Numbered from the stretch's first letter, positions 38,522-48,478 are shown. The stretch is 64,000 bases of DNA from Neobacillus jeddahensis (GCF_000612625.1 NZ_CCAS010000002.1:1-64000); one strand, 5' to 3'. The notes: generated from the letters alone by a model not told the origin. Made by a program: numbers and translations.

Positions 38522-39307
38522 TCAGCCCAACTTTTCTGCTCCACGCTTGAGGGTAATAAGGTGAGATTCCGCTGGTGCCCCTAACCTTAAGGGAAGGGAA
38601 GTGGTTCCATAACCATTACTGATTAACAGTATGGTATTTTCTACTTTTTTTATTTTCCCACGCTCAAAAGGACTATATCCCAAAATATGGATTTGTCCAC
38701 CGTGTGTATGTCCACTTAACACGAAGCGGATATTATGCTCCGGTAGAATTTTTTTCGTTATGTCAGGATAGTGACTTGCTAATATTTTAAAACTATTTTC
38801 CTCCGCATCAGAAAAGGCCAAATCTAGGCGATCACGCTCCTGACTTAGATCATCGACGCCAAGTAAACATAATTTTTCCCCTTGTTCAGATTCAAAAGTT
38901 ACCGCAGTATTATCTAGAACCTTTACTCCCGATGCGAGCAAAATAGCATCCAAATCACGAAAGTCCACTTCATAATCATTATTGCCCCACACAAAATACA
39001 CGGGGCCGACTTGTTTTAATTTAGTTAAATTAGCTTTTACCTTTTCAAATGGGACACCCTTTTCAGTTAAATCCCCTCCGATCACAACGATATCTGCTCG
39101 TCCTTTTACATTCTGTATGATCGATTCCGAAACGGTTCGCTTATGTATATCCGAAATAAAAAAGATGGACACCTTGCCAAATGATGCAGGAAAGTCAGGA
39201 AAAACCATTTCATGTTCAATTACTTTATTCAAAAACGCCTCTCGAACCATATATATGAGCAAGAGTATTCCTCCAATAATGCATAGGACAATCAAATCAA
39301 TTATCAT
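38522..39307 (-). CDS. ypbG: Metallophosphoesterase YpbG
   Basis: The 261-residue protein has an N-terminal membrane helix (about 4-22) and a full calcineurin-like metal site: FISDIHKRT, GGDLTEKG, GNNDYEVD, SHYPD and SGHTHGG. Its substrate is unknown. The ATG at 39307 follows GGAG by nine bases; the ATG at 39322 lies on the ribosome site. Confidence 0.92.
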   Translation of the reverse strand: MIIDLIVLCIIGGILLLIYMVREAFLNKVIEHEMVFPDFPASFGKVSIFFISDIHKRTVSESIIQNVKGRADIVVIGGDLTEKGVPFEKVKANLTKLKQVGPVYFVWGNNDYEVDFRDLDAILLASGVKVLDNTAVTFESEQGEKLCLLGVDDLSQERDRLDLAFSDAEENSFKILASHYPDITKKILPEHNIRFVLSGHTHGGQIHILGYSPFERGKIKKVENTILLISNGYGTTSLPLRLGAPAESHLITLKRGAEKLG

Positions 39308-39440
39308 CTTATATTTCTCCATTTCCCAAGCTTACTTCTACGGAAATAATACCATAAACAAGGCCTAAACTAAAAAGACAGGGGTATGACCCGATCAATG
39401 GAAAAGATCTGTTCAAAGACTAAATATTCCATTATATAAA

Positions 39441-39471
39441 AATCCCTCCCATACAAAGTATGAGAAGGACG
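39441..39471 (-). terminator. Possible terminator after the CBS-domain gene
   Basis: CCtCCCATAC-aaa-GTATGagAAGG forms a hairpin with one or two mismatches and a T-rich tail on the minus strand. Confidence 0.55.
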
Positions 39472-39494
39472 TCCATTCTTTTCCTACTACGTTT

Positions 39495-40130
39495 TTATTC
39501 GTCTTCTTGAATACTTAAAATGCGGAACCCGTGTTCCTCAAGTTTTTTGGTAAACCTATCAATATTATCTTTTTTCTCTATTTTCATCACAATTCTACGG
39601 ACAAGCTTGTCTGTTTCATCAAATGTGACAAGTGAGATGATGTGCTCATGGAATTGATGAGCAATTTCCGACAGCCGGGCAATACGTCCCTCCGTTTCCA
39701 CGGATGTAAACGCAATTCTAACCCCTGGTCGATTCATACCGAATGCACTTTCGAAAGAACTAATGACATCTGAGCGTGTCACCACTCCAAGAAACGTTTT
39801 GTTTGAATCGACAACTGCTAATAAGGGAAAATCCTTTAAATCGAGAAGGGTTTTTTCGAATACTTCCCCTCCAAGTAAAAATTTTTCTTCATGAGAAACG
39901 ATATCACTCACATTCGTCAAAGATAGATATTCATCCCTTTGTTTTCCTGAATGAAAGAAGCCTTCGTAAATATTATATCTTGTTACAACCCCTATATATT
40001 TATCAGCATTTATAACAGGCAATCCATCGATTTGATGTGTTTCTAACAAAGCCAACGCATCCTTTAGTGTTACTTCAGCCTGCACTGTAAAACATTCATG
40101 TTTTGGTATCATTATATTTTTCACAAACAT
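39495..40130 (-). CDS. Twin CBS-domain protein with ACT-like tail
   Basis: The 211-residue protein has two CBS domains (about 7-60 and 75-130), which usually bind adenine nucleotides. An ACT-like regulatory part follows (about 140-210). The order resembles AcuB, but I cannot assign a role. No strong ribosome site is visible before the ATG. It is divergent from cotJA and sits between ypbG and the coat operon. Confidence 0.85.
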   Translation of the reverse strand: MFVKNIMIPKHECFTVQAEVTLKDALALLETHQIDGLPVINADKYIGVVTRYNIYEGFFHSGKQRDEYLSLTNVSDIVSHEEKFLLGGEVFEKTLLDLKDFPLLAVVDSNKTFLGVVTRSDVISSFESAFGMNRPGVRIAFTSVETEGRIARLSEIAHQFHEHIISLVTFDETDKLVRRIVMKIEKKDNIDRFTKKLEEHGFRILSIQEDE

Positions 40131-40219
40131 TTCCCATCACCCCATAGTAGTAATCAACCTTTATCCTTATTATACTTCTATACCGGAAGGAAAAAACCTT
40201 TAATATATTAAGGTTTTAT

Positions 40220-40248
40220 GTCATGTATTAAGAAATAGTACATATGAT
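40220..40248 (+). promoter_or_regulatory. SigE-like promoter of cotJABC
   Basis: GTCATGTA, a 13-base spacer and CATATGAT match the SigE consensus (GKCATATT, CATACANT) at six of eight each. cotJ is SigE-dependent in B. subtilis, which supports it. Confidence 0.6.
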
Positions 40249-40278
40249 TAATTGATATTATCTAAAGGGAGGGCACCT

Positions 40279-40509
40279 ATGAATACTCATTTTAAAACAT
40301 ATCATCCCTATGTGAGTCCGTTTGACCCCTGTAAACCCATCTTAGAAAAAGCTTACTCGACACCACCAAATTTATATATGGGATTCCAACCACCTAATCT
40401 GCCACAATTTACACCGTCTGAAGCATTAAAAGCAGGTACACTATGGAAGGCCTTTTATGACCCTTGGTTTAGTCCATTAGAACCAGGCAAAGGAGGCTTG
40501 CCACAATGA
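40279..40509 (+). CDS. cotJA: Spore coat protein CotJA
   Basis: The 76-residue protein is rich in proline and tyrosine, ending in PGKGGLPQ, with the FDPCKPI and AFYDPW stretches of CotJA. It helps incorporate CotJC in the coat. GGGAGG lies before the ATG at 40279. Its stop overlaps the cotJB start as ATGA, so translation is coupled. Confidence 0.93.
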   Translation: MNTHFKTYHPYVSPFDPCKPILEKAYSTPPNLYMGFQPPNLPQFTPSEALKAGTLWKAFYDPWFSPLEPGKGGLPQ

Positions 40510-40766
40510 AGCAGGTTCCTGCTGAATATTATCAAATCATGGAACAACTTCAAACAGTGGACTTTGTATTAGTCGAGCTCAGCTTGTACTTAAATACACA
40601 CAATGAAGATCTTGAAGCCATTAATCAATTTAATCATTATGCAAAAGAGAGGAAACGGATAAAAAAGCAATTTGAAAGTCAGTTTGGCCCCTTACAACAA
40701 TTTGGGAACAGCTATTCAGGATACCCTTGGAATTGGGACGATGCACCATGGCCATGGCAAGTGTAA
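40506..40766 (+). CDS. cotJB: Spore coat protein CotJB
   Basis: The 86-residue protein has a helical N-terminal part ([26 protein letters not shown] split over residues 7-32) and an aromatic tail ending [12 protein letters not shown]. It is the standard second gene of cotJABC and overlaps cotJA by four bases. Confidence 0.94.
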   Translation: MKQVPAEYYQIMEQLQTVDFVLVELSLYLNTHNEDLEAINQFNHYAKERKRIKKQFESQFGPLQQFGNSYSGYPWNWDDAPWPWQV

Positions 40767-40775
40767 AGAAATGAA

Positions 40776-40837
40776 CCTCTAGTAGAATTGTAATTGGATG
40801 AGACAATCCCCCCAATTTAGTCATAAAACACTAGAGG
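40776..40837 (+). other. Inverted repeat in the cotJB-cotJC gap
   Basis: CCTCTAGT and ACTAGAGG are a perfect eight-base inverted repeat 46 bases apart. A smaller pair (ATTG/CAAT) lies inside. There is no T run, so it is not a normal terminator. It could form an RNA hairpin that controls cotJC levels. Confidence 0.4.
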
Positions 40838-40897
40838 ATGATTGTTTAACTGTATTAAATAGCTGGAATATAAGTTTAAAAGGAGGGGTTACGACAA

Positions 40898-41467
40898 ATG
40901 TGGATTTACGAAAAAAAACTACAATATCCTGTTAGAGTGGGTACGTGCAACCCGAGATTAGCAAAATATTTAATTGAGCAATATGGTGGTGCAGATGGAG
41001 AGCTGTCTGCTGCCCTACGCTATTTAAATCAAAGATATTCAATTCCTGACAAAGTAATCGGTCTTCTAACCGATATCGGTACTGAAGAGTTTGCTCACCT
41101 TGAAATGATTGCAACGATGATTTATAAATTAACGAAAGACGCCACACCAGAACAGATAAAAGCTGCCGGAATTGAAGATCATTACGTTAATCATGACAAG
41201 GGTTTATTTTACCATAATGCTGCTGGCACACCATGGACCGCCGCATTTATCCAAACAAAGGGTGACCCTATCGCTGATCTTTATGAAGATATTGCTGCCG
41301 AAGAAAAAGCTAGGGCTACCTATCAATGGATCATTAATTTAAGTGACGACACCGATTTAAATGATGGTTTACGTTTTTTACGTGAAAGAGAAATCGTTCA
41401 TTCACAGCGCTTTCGAGAAGCTGTCGAAATTTTAAAAGATGAACAAGGCAAGAAGAAAATTTTCTAA
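40898..41467 (+). CDS. cotJC: Coat manganese catalase-like protein CotJC
   Basis: The 189-residue protein is a manganese catalase-family member with metal-ligand glutamates and histidines in EFAHLEMIATMIY and in ERE-IVHSQRF. It lies in the spore coat and may protect against peroxide. AAAAGGAGGGG precedes the ATG. The gap from cotJB is unusually long (131 bases). Confidence 0.94.
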   Translation: MWIYEKKLQYPVRVGTCNPRLAKYLIEQYGGADGELSAALRYLNQRYSIPDKVIGLLTDIGTEEFAHLEMIATMIYKLTKDATPEQIKAAGIEDHYVNHDKGLFYHNAAGTPWTAAFIQTKGDPIADLYEDIAAEEKARATYQWIINLSDDTDLNDGLRFLREREIVHSQRFREAVEILKDEQGKKKIF

Positions 41468-41472
41468 TGAAC

Positions 41473-41503
41473 TATAAGAAGCAGCTTCATATTCTGCTTC
41501 TTA
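41473..41503. terminator. Bidirectional terminator between cotJC and ypbF
   Basis: ATAAGAAGCAG and CTGCTTCTTAT form an 11-bp stem followed by TTTTTTT on the plus strand. It also overlaps the ypbF stop codon. Confidence 0.8.
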
Positions 41504-41956
41504 TTTTTTTTCATGATACAAATTGATATCATAATGCTTTTTCATCACTTCAAAAACAAAATGACGGTTTTTCCACTCTTCTTCCCTTTTCCATAAATCC
41601 TTACTTCGATCAACTATTTCACACCTTAATTCCTGATATTCTTTTTCTTTTTTTTCCTTTTGTTGCTTTAACAAATTCATCGTCCCAAATCCGATCATCG
41701 AAAGCACAAGAAGGAACATAGCTACAGTATCATTTAATGTAGCCGATAACATGGATAAAAAGGAAAAGGAATAGTGTTTGTAAATAGTTAAATAAAAATA
41801 AACAATAAAAACAAAGGCACCAAAGAGCGTTCCATATATCGAAAAATAATGCCACATTTTTGCTTTATCAAACTTTGTCTTCCTTTTTCTTACGTTTTCT
41901 AACATTTGTTTTGTTGCTTGATCTGTATATTCAAGTAATTGGATTGGAGTATCCAT
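41501..41956 (-). CDS. ypbF: DUF2663 membrane protein YpbF
   Basis: The 151-residue protein has two membrane helices (about 37-57 and 72-95) and a highly charged, probably coiled-coil C-terminal half. It fits YpbF (DUF2663), of unknown function. The ATG at 41956 follows GGAGGGTGG; the codon at 42004 has no ribosome site. Confidence 0.85.
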   Translation of the reverse strand: MDTPIQLLEYTDQATKQMLENVRKRKTKFDKAKMWHYFSIYGTLFGAFVFIVYFYLTIYKHYSFSFLSMLSATLNDTVAMFLLVLSMIGFGTMNLLKQQKEKKEKEYQELRCEIVDRSKDLWKREEEWKNRHFVFEVMKKHYDINLYHEKK

Positions 41957-42027
41957 GACTTCCACCCTCCATTTCCTTATATACATATGACCTTGTCCTA
42001 GCAATTATGTATCTAAAGCAAAAAAAA

Positions 42028-42043
42028 CCGATCATGAGATCGG
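42028..42043 (-). terminator. Terminator after ypbE
   Basis: CCGATC-atga-GATCGG, with eight T on the minus strand, lies directly next to the ypbE stop codon. Confidence 0.85.
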
Positions 42044-42787
42044 CTATTTGTTAAGCGGTATTTTCAAAACCTGACCAACATTAATTGCTTCAGTTTGTAG
42101 GTTATTTGCATTTTTTATGATTTCAATCCCATTCTGGGACTTGTAATACTTTATAGCAATCCTAAATAATGTTTCATGTGGTTGAACTGTATGATAGACA
42201 ATATCACTGGTCGTCTCAGTAACATTTTTATTGGTGGTTGTATTGCTATTCGTATTGGTTGGACTTGTTGTCGTTTCTCCCTGCTTATTATTGTTAATAC
42301 CTGTTATCTGATTATTGGTAGATGATTCATCTTGCGAAGAGGATTGATCAGGATGATTTTCACTTTCATTAGCTTCTCCCTGCTTGGTGTCAGAAGGCAC
42401 TTGATCATTTTCCCCCTCTGAGTCTACCTCTCCACCTTTATCCTGGGGGGTTTCCTTTGGTTCATCTTCTTGATTCATTTCATCGAGATTAATGGTTTCA
42501 TATCCAACCGAATTTCCTGACGTTTTTTCTGTGCCCCCAATTTTTTTGCCGTTCTCCCGGTAGGAAATGACACTAAAAATGATAATAGGAAGTAGGATAA
42601 AACAAAGCACCAAAAGCCGAATAACTGGATACTTTACCTTCCATTTTGTTTTTTTCCTTTTTTGGCGGTGCACCTGTTCTCGTGGAGGTAATTTGCCACT
42701 GTCATTTACCTCAACCATTTCTACATTTTTTTGAATCCGTTTCTTCGATCTTTCCGCCTGATTGCGGAATGGTTCCTCTTTATTCAC
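42044..42787 (-). CDS. ypbE: LysM-domain membrane protein YpbE
   Basis: The 247-residue protein has a basic cytoplasmic start, one membrane helix (about 51-72), a long Ser/Thr/Asn/acidic linker (about 85-190) and a C-terminal LysM domain (about 198-245), which binds peptidoglycan. The linker of low complexity would span the wall. The start is GTG after GGGAGG. It follows ypbD by 14 bases. Confidence 0.88.
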   Translation of the reverse strand: MNKEEPFRNQAERSKKRIQKNVEMVEVNDSGKLPPREQVHRQKRKKTKWKVKYPVIRLLVLCFILLPIIIFSVISYRENGKKIGGTEKTSGNSVGYETINLDEMNQEDEPKETPQDKGGEVDSEGENDQVPSDTKQGEANESENHPDQSSSQDESSTNNQITGINNNKQGETTTSPTNTNSNTTTNKNVTETTSDIVYHTVQPHETLFRIAIKYYKSQNGIEIIKNANNLQTEAINVGQVLKIPLNK

Positions 42788-42801
42788 GGAGCGATTCCTC
42801 C

Positions 42802-43389
42802 CTAACGATCATCTACTTTTAAACGTCTAAATTTTATATATACCCCTAACAGAAAATCAATGACAAAATGCATGGTGATAGTAACTGCTAAGTTTTCAGT
42901 TAAATCGTATATAACTCCAATAAAAAAACTAAGTAGGACAATATTCATAAATAGAAACCAATTAAAAAGGTAACGATAATGAATGACAGCAAAAATAATA
43001 CTAGCCATGATAAGACCTACTTTAGTTTGAATAATGCCACGAAATAGCAATTCCTCACTGAATGCCACAAATAGAGCGATCACTAGGATATGAAAGCCAT
43101 TACGGTTTTTAAAAATCCTTTCATTTAAGCCCCCATCATCATAATAGCTAGATGGCAGCCAATTCATTAGTGCAACATCGATTATGACCACGGCAATACC
43201 TAGAGGTATTCCAACTGTAACAAACTCAATATCATTGAAGTGAATATTGTTCAGATAGCTGAGATGGTCAAATAATAACCATCCCAGAATAAAAGAAATA
43301 GTTAAGAGAATGATTTGCGTTAAATAGAGATGATGCAGCAATTCTTTATCTGTTAAGCTGGCGATTAGATCATTATATTTCTTCTTCAT
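42802..43389 (-). CDS. ypbD: CPBP-family intramembrane protease YpbD
   Basis: The 195-residue membrane protein has the CPBP/Abi motifs EELLFRG (112-118), FAVIHYRY (133-140) and a late MHFVID. These form the metalloprotease site in the family. Its substrate is unknown. It lies nine bases after recS and before ypbE. Confidence 0.92.
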   Translation of the reverse strand: MKKKYNDLIASLTDKELLHHLYLTQIILLTISFILGWLLFDHLSYLNNIHFNDIEFVTVGIPLGIAVVIIDVALMNWLPSSYYDDGGLNERIFKNRNGFHILVIALFVAFSEELLFRGIIQTKVGLIMASIIFAVIHYRYLFNWFLFMNIVLLSFFIGVIYDLTENLAVTITMHFVIDFLLGVYIKFRRLKVDDR

Positions 43390-43398
43390 TCTCTCAAC

Positions 43399-44895
43399 TC
43401 ACTTATTGATTAGAATTTTTGCAAGATAATCCTTCCACTTTTCATCTGGTCGCTTTACTGAAGGTTCAACTACGGTTGGCTGATAGTCGCTCAGCTCGAG
43501 TCCACATATATCGCAGCATGAATGATTCTTTTTAGATGCTGTTTCATCAAAATAGTTTAAAATATATTCTCGTCTGCATGTACTTGCTTCCACAAATTTT
43601 TTCATCCGAAAAATATTTTTGATTTTGAGCCCCATTCTGTCCTTAAGCATCTCTTTTATGCTGTCCCTAACCATATCAGAGGAATAATTCTCTTGAGTCG
43701 GAGTATTGACAATGTCGTTCATTATCCTCCATTGAATATCAGAAAATCCACCATCCTCTTTTAATCGATGACTTAGTTCAACTTTACCATTTCTGAGTAC
43801 TTCCTCATATTGCAAATTTGAAAATAACCAATCAATTTGCAGTTCCGATGGCAATTCCCCTTCCGCAAGTTGTAACTGAAGTCGCTCATCACCCGGCGAA
43901 TAAAGTAAGATAGCTACGCTAGGAATACCATCCCGTCCTGCCCGACCTATTTCCTGTAGATAAGATTCAATCTGCATCGGCATATGATAATGAATAATAA
44001 ATCGAATATTTTCTTTATTAATCCCCATTCCAAAGGCACTGGTAGCACAAATAACATCGAGCTGATCATAGATAAACTGTTGCTGGATTAATATTCTTGT
44101 ATTTTGATCCAACCCCCCGTGATAGGCCATCGCTCGAAAATTCCCACTATCTACCAGAATAGCAGCCATTTGTTCCGCTGTCTTTTTACTTGAAAAGTAT
44201 ATAATTCCAGGTTTTTGTAACTTCGAAACAAGTTCAATAATCCGGTTTTGTTTATCCTGATAGTCATTTAATTCTTCCACATAAAAGGCAATATTCGGCC
44301 GATCAATCGTTGATTCAATTTTTGTGACTTTTCCAAGCCCTAGTGTGGTGACAATGTCTTCACGTACTTTGCTTGTAGCCGTGGCCGTAAGTGCAAGGGT
44401 TAAAGGATTATTCAATTTCTCACGAAAGTCACCCAATTTGGAATAATCCGGTCGAAAATCAAATCCCCACTGTGAAATACAATGTGCTTCATCGACTACA
44501 AATAATGAAATCGTAAGTTTTTGCAATTGCCTCATAACAAACGAAACTCGAAGCATCTCTGGAGAAATATAGATGAATCTATAATCCTTTAAATGTTGTA
44601 AGGCATATTGTCTTTCCGACGCGGAAAGAAAAGAATTTAAAGCGAGTACTCTCTTTTCACCCATCCGATTCAATTGCTCTACCTGATCCTGCATTAATGA
44701 CAAAAGTGGAGAAATAATTAATATTTGCCCTTTAAGAATATAACCAGGAAGTTGGTAGCATAATGATTTCCCTGTTCCTGTTGGCAGCATTGCCAATGTA
44801 TCCTGACCAGAAAGGATGGATGTGATCACCTCTTTTTGACCCGTCTTAAATGAATGATATCCAAAATGCCTTTTTAACAGTGCTTCTAGGTCCAT
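43399..44895 (-). CDS. recS: RecQ-family helicase RecS
   Basis: The 498-residue helicase has a P-loop (TGTGKS), a DEAH box ([12 protein letters not shown]), helicase motifs up to [10 protein letters not shown], and a zinc-binding cysteine cluster ([15 protein letters not shown]). It ends soon after the zinc region and has no room for an HRDC domain, as in B. subtilis RecS (short RecQ). Its ATG overlaps the ypbB stop by one base (TAATG). Confidence 0.96.
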   Translation of the reverse strand: MDLEALLKRHFGYHSFKTGQKEVITSILSGQDTLAMLPTGTGKSLCYQLPGYILKGQILIISPLLSLMQDQVEQLNRMGEKRVLALNSFLSASERQYALQHLKDYRFIYISPEMLRVSFVMRQLQKLTISLFVVDEAHCISQWGFDFRPDYSKLGDFREKLNNPLTLALTATATSKVREDIVTTLGLGKVTKIESTIDRPNIAFYVEELNDYQDKQNRIIELVSKLQKPGIIYFSSKKTAEQMAAILVDSGNFRAMAYHGGLDQNTRILIQQQFIYDQLDVICATSAFGMGINKENIRFIIHYHMPMQIESYLQEIGRAGRDGIPSVAILLYSPGDERLQLQLAEGELPSELQIDWLFSNLQYEEVLRNGKVELSHRLKEDGGFSDIQWRIMNDIVNTPTQENYSSDMVRDSIKEMLKDRMGLKIKNIFRMKKFVEASTCRREYILNYFDETASKKNHSCCDICGLELSDYQPTVVEPSVKRPDEKWKDYLAKILINK

Positions 44896-45932
44896 TATCT
44901 TTCACCATACTTGGCTAATACTAACCTTATTTGAAAATAGGTAGCTGCCTCTAATTTTTCTTTAATTCGCTTCAATTGTCTTGTTTCTGAGTCCCGAGCT
45001 ATATCGATAATCTTCATCTGTAAGTCTTTATCAACATAAGGATCGATTGAGAACCCATCAATATGTAAAGAAAATTCAACAATATGATCTTCGATCGTAC
45101 TTACCTTCAAGTGCCTAAACTCTGCTATTTGTTCAAGGTTGTATCCCTGATTTAATAGCTTCCACGTTTTTCTTGAGGTAATGGTTAATTCATCTTCTTG
45201 CTTCATATCACTTATTAAAATAGCTAAAATGCTATAGCTCAAAGGATCTTTGATAATATTTTGCAGTAAATAATGAAGGGTATGAATAAATCCAATATGG
45301 TATTCATGTATATTCATATCCAATTTTTTGGCTGTCTGAAGTGGAGTTAAGCCAATTTGCTGATAACCTGTTAAGCGAAAAACCACTAGTGCGGGATTGA
45401 TTTTCTTATCCATATTGAAACAATCCGTTAACTCTGTGAAAACCTTGTTACCTAATTCCGACCTGGGAACATCGATTTCTTTTAATTTAGTTTTCAGCCA
45501 TAAATGAACATCCTTATTTTTTTGGATTGGAAGATACCTTGCTTCTCCATATACAAGATTGGAGGTGACCTGAACAAACAAACTTAATCTTTCCCAAAAA
45601 AGTGTGGTAACGGGGTGGAAGCTCCAACCATTTAGGTAAGTTGGTAAGGAAGTATTATCTAAGAACACCTTTCCAGACTGCGTTAGATGATACCGTTGGT
45701 CACCACAAAGAACAACCCACTCCTTTTCTAACATTGAATAAATGATTTCATCAAAAGACTCCCTTGTTAATGGTTCATATATTCCAAAAAACTTCTTCAA
45801 AGAAAATAAATGGGCATCTTGAATCGTTTGCGATGACTTTTTTCCATTTAAAAGATGAAAAATCGAATAAATGGTTCGTTCACTATTCAATTGCTTCAGA
45901 CAATATAGAATGATGGTTTCGAATTGCTGCAT
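44895..45932 (-). CDS. ypbB: Helix-turn-helix protein YpbB
   Basis: The 345-residue protein has no enzyme motif. The C-terminal part has a helix-turn-helix ([20 protein letters not shown], about 265-284) of the type seen next to RecQ helicases. Fixed pairing with recS suggests a helper role for the helicase, which is inference. The ATG at 45932 follows AAGGGG. Confidence 0.88.
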   Translation of the reverse strand: MQQFETIILYCLKQLNSERTIYSIFHLLNGKKSSQTIQDAHLFSLKKFFGIYEPLTRESFDEIIYSMLEKEWVVLCGDQRYHLTQSGKVFLDNTSLPTYLNGWSFHPVTTLFWERLSLFVQVTSNLVYGEARYLPIQKNKDVHLWLKTKLKEIDVPRSELGNKVFTELTDCFNMDKKINPALVVFRLTGYQQIGLTPLQTAKKLDMNIHEYHIGFIHTLHYLLQNIIKDPLSYSILAILISDMKQEDELTITSRKTWKLLNQGYNLEQIAEFRHLKVSTIEDHIVEFSLHIDGFSIDPYVDKDLQMKIIDIARDSETRQLKRIKEKLEAATYFQIRLVLAKYGER

Positions 45933-46079
45933 GGGGCTTCACCCCTTTTCCTATTTAATCGACAAATTCTCCATTTTTCTGATTTTATTCTACCATGAAT
46001 TAGTGGAAGTTGTTGCTGAAATATGTGGAACTTTCCTAAATCAATATTCACTACCCTTTTCTTTAATAGTATTTTTCTA

Positions 46080-46108
46080 TTGAAAAGTTGCCGATACAGT
46101 TTTACAAT
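46080..46108 (+). promoter_or_regulatory. SigA promoter of fer
   Basis: TTGAAA, a 17-base spacer and TACAAT match SigA at five of six bases in each box. It stands 82 bases before the fer ATG, in the divergent gap with ypbB. Confidence 0.8.
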
Positions 46109-46153
46109 AAGGATAGTAATGCGTTTCCATACTTATTATGAGAAACAAGTTAG

Positions 46154-46438
<285 letters not shown>

Positions 46439-46469
46439 TATTTTTCATTAAGATATTGTAAAGCTACTA

Positions 46470-46495
46470 ACCCCCGCCTTTTTTTAGTCGGGGGT
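46470..46495 (+). terminator. Terminator after fer
   Basis: ACCCCCG and CGGGGGT pair around a 12-base loop, followed by CTTTATTTAT on the plus strand. Confidence 0.75.
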
Positions 46496-46534
46496 CTTTA
46501 TTTATACTCCCTGACAAATTCTATTGCCTATAAA

Positions 46535-46563
46535 AACGGGGGTCTCAATTGAGATCCCCCGTT
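46535..46563 (-). terminator. Terminator after ribU
   Basis: AACGGGGG and CCCCCGTT form the outer stem with CTC/GAG inside, just after the ribU stop, ending in TTTTTATAGG on the minus strand. Confidence 0.8.
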
Positions 46564-46568
46564 ACTTT

Positions 46569-47144
46569 TTAAGCATTTTTTACCGTTGAAAATTTAGTTA
46601 TCCAGGTTTGCATCCGGACGAATAGCAGCATAAAGATCAGTGACATCATTACACCTTTTAATATGTTAAAGGGCAAAATAGCTGGGACTACCAAGTTTCT
46701 CATATCTGGAAAACCCATAAGGACTGTATAAGCAGGTAAAATGAATGCATAGTTTAATATACTCATCACTATTGCCATCGTTATACTCCCTGTAATTAAC
46801 GCTATTGTCATCCCCTTTTTAGATTTTAATTTGTTATATACAAAATAAGTTGGTAGAACAAACACAATACCAGCTAAAAAATTTGCAATATGACCAACGG
46901 GAACACCCGTCGGACTCCCCGTCGCAAAATAATTAAGAAGATTTTTTAAAAATTCAACTAATACCCCGGCAACTGGTCCAAATATTAATGCTGCAAGTAA
47001 GGCTGGGATATCGCTGAAATCGACAAATAAGAAATTAGGAAATAACGGCAGTGGGAAATTTAACAACATTAATAAATAGGCAATACTGCTCAGCATTCCA
47101 ATTGATACATAGGCCATTACTGATAATTTTTTCATTTCTTTCAT
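46569..47144 (-). CDS. ribU: ECF riboflavin transporter S component RibU (FmnP)
   Basis: The 191-residue protein has about five or six membrane helices, with the family stretch FVDFSDIPALLAALIFGP. It captures riboflavin or FMN for an ECF transporter. The ATG at 47144 follows AAGGAGAGAGG. The FMN riboswitch just upstream confirms the substrate class. Confidence 0.95.
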   Translation of the reverse strand: MKEMKKLSVMAYVSIGMLSSIAYLLMLLNFPLPLFPNFLFVDFSDIPALLAALIFGPVAGVLVEFLKNLLNYFATGSPTGVPVGHIANFLAGIVFVLPTYFVYNKLKSKKGMTIALITGSITMAIVMSILNYAFILPAYTVLMGFPDMRNLVVPAILPFNILKGVMMSLIFMLLFVRMQTWITKFSTVKNA

Positions 47145-47215
47145 TTTCCTCTCTCCTTGTTGATCCATCATATAAGGAAGAGAGGTTCAGCAGAAAGATG
47201 CCCTCAGTAAATAAA

Positions 47216-47296
47216 ACTCCCTCAAGATCATATACTTGAGGGAGTAACAAAGGCACGCTTAATAAACGTTCAAAACAGCTACTTTTTTGAACGTTT
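47216..47296 (-). promoter_or_regulatory. Expression platform of the ribU riboswitch
   Basis: Two stems can form: AAACGTTCAAAA/TTTTGAACGTTT (47264-47296) and the terminator ACTCCCTCAAG/CTTGAGGGAGT with T tail (47216-47245). Upstream pairing with the aptamer would choose between them, so FMN probably stops transcription. Confidence 0.7.
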
Positions 47297-47307
47297 GCAG
47301 AACCTCC

Positions 47308-47431
47308 ATCTTCTCCCATCCAGACTATACTGTCGGCTTTGGAATCTCACCAAATCCTGCCAAAAAGGCTCGCGGGCTCAAGAGCATTGCTCTTATACCG
47401 CCGATCGGGAATTTCACCCTGCCCCGAAGAT
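47308..47431 (-). ncRNA. FMN riboswitch (RFN element)
   Basis: On the minus strand the element starts with ATCTTCGGGGCAGGGTGA and ends with TCTGGATGGGAGAAGAT, the two closing strands of the RFN aptamer. Inner conserved parts AATTCCCGATCGGCGGT and AGCCCGCGAGC are also seen. It senses FMN and controls ribU. Confidence 0.97.
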
Positions 47432-47536
47432 AGATCGATATTAAATTACAACATTATTATACTAAAGAAAATCTCATTTGTTAAGTAAAAGAACTTTATC
47501 TGCTATTGTAAATATTGCTTCAAGGTCTGCATAGTT

Positions 47537-47566
47537 AAACCTGCAGTGACGACGAATTGCAGGTTT
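47537..47566 (-). terminator. Terminator after the M23 peptidase gene
   Basis: AAACCTGCA and TGCAGGTTT form a nine-bp stem around GTGACGACGAAT, close to the stop codon. Confidence 0.7.
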
Positions 47567-47574
47567 TACGAGTA

Positions 47575-48339
47575 TTATTGGATAATTAAAATTTGGTTCG
47601 GTTTAATGAGATCAGACCTTAAGTGGTTAATGTCTTTTAATTTCGTAACAGAGCTATTTTGTTTTTTTGCAATTGAGTACAAGGTATCCCCTTGTTTAAC
47701 TGTGTATTGTACCGATTTTCCTGAACTCTTTGACTGTGATGTATTTTCATCCAATTGCAAATGAAGATGGGAACTAACTTCTAAAACATTTTCCCCAATA
47801 CTTACAATCCCACCTTGAACGGTTTCTCCCACATCCGCTTTTCCTAACAATTTCTCTGGGTCCAGTGCATATTTTTTGTCATATCTCCATTCTACTTGAT
47901 GGGTCTCAAAATGGAGATGAGTTCCAGTTGCTTGACCCGTTCGACCCATTTTTCCGACTTCATCCCCTTGCTTTATCAACTGACCTTCTACTACATTCCG
48001 CTTATTTAAATGGGCATAAACAGTTACAAAATTACTTGGGTGCTTAATAAAAACCACGTTACCGTATGTATTAGAATAATAGGACTTTACGATTACACCA
48101 TCATCAACAGATAGAATAGGCGTATCCAATTTCCCTGCTATATCAATTCCTTTATGTTTACCCTGCCTTGTTCCGTACGTATCGGAAATAATCCCATCTG
48201 CTGGCCATATCCAATGATCATTCAGTTTATTAGGTTGCTGTAGTTCAGCAGCTTCAGGATGTTTTCCACCTATAAATAATAAACCGACACAAAGTGCCAT
48301 GATAATGGCAATCAAAAACCTTCTTATATAGTCACGCAT
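47575..48339 (-). CDS. M23 peptidase with C-terminal LysM domain
   Basis: The 254-residue exported protein has a signal or anchor helix (about 5-25), a peptidase M23 domain (about 42-150) with HKGIDIAG and THLHFE zinc motifs, and a LysM domain (about 208-253). It should cut cell-wall peptide bridges and bind glycan. The ATG at 48339 follows AAGGAGG. I cannot match it to a named gene; it replaces serA, which is nearby in B. subtilis. Confidence 0.92.
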   Translation of the reverse strand: MRDYIRRFLIAIIMALCVGLLFIGGKHPEAAELQQPNKLNDHWIWPADGIISDTYGTRQGKHKGIDIAGKLDTPILSVDDGVIVKSYYSNTYGNVVFIKHPSNFVTVYAHLNKRNVVEGQLIKQGDEVGKMGRTGQATGTHLHFETHQVEWRYDKKYALDPEKLLGKADVGETVQGGIVSIGENVLEVSSHLHLQLDENTSQSKSSGKSVQYTVKQGDTLYSIAKKQNSSVTKLKDINHLRSDLIKPNQILIIQ

Positions 48340-48478
48340 TCTTACTTTCCTCCTTATAACTTGTCCTCTCCTCCACACAATATGTTTGACTGGTTATGTT
48401 TAGAACATACTGCTTTATAGAGGTAAACCAGAGCATACTTGTTATAATTTGGATTATTCCATAATTTTATTCATAAAA

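Noticed and set aside
47035-47319. 94-codon minus-strand frame
   Set aside because: It covers the FMN riboswitch expression platform and the start of ribU; the RNA signals explain the sequence.
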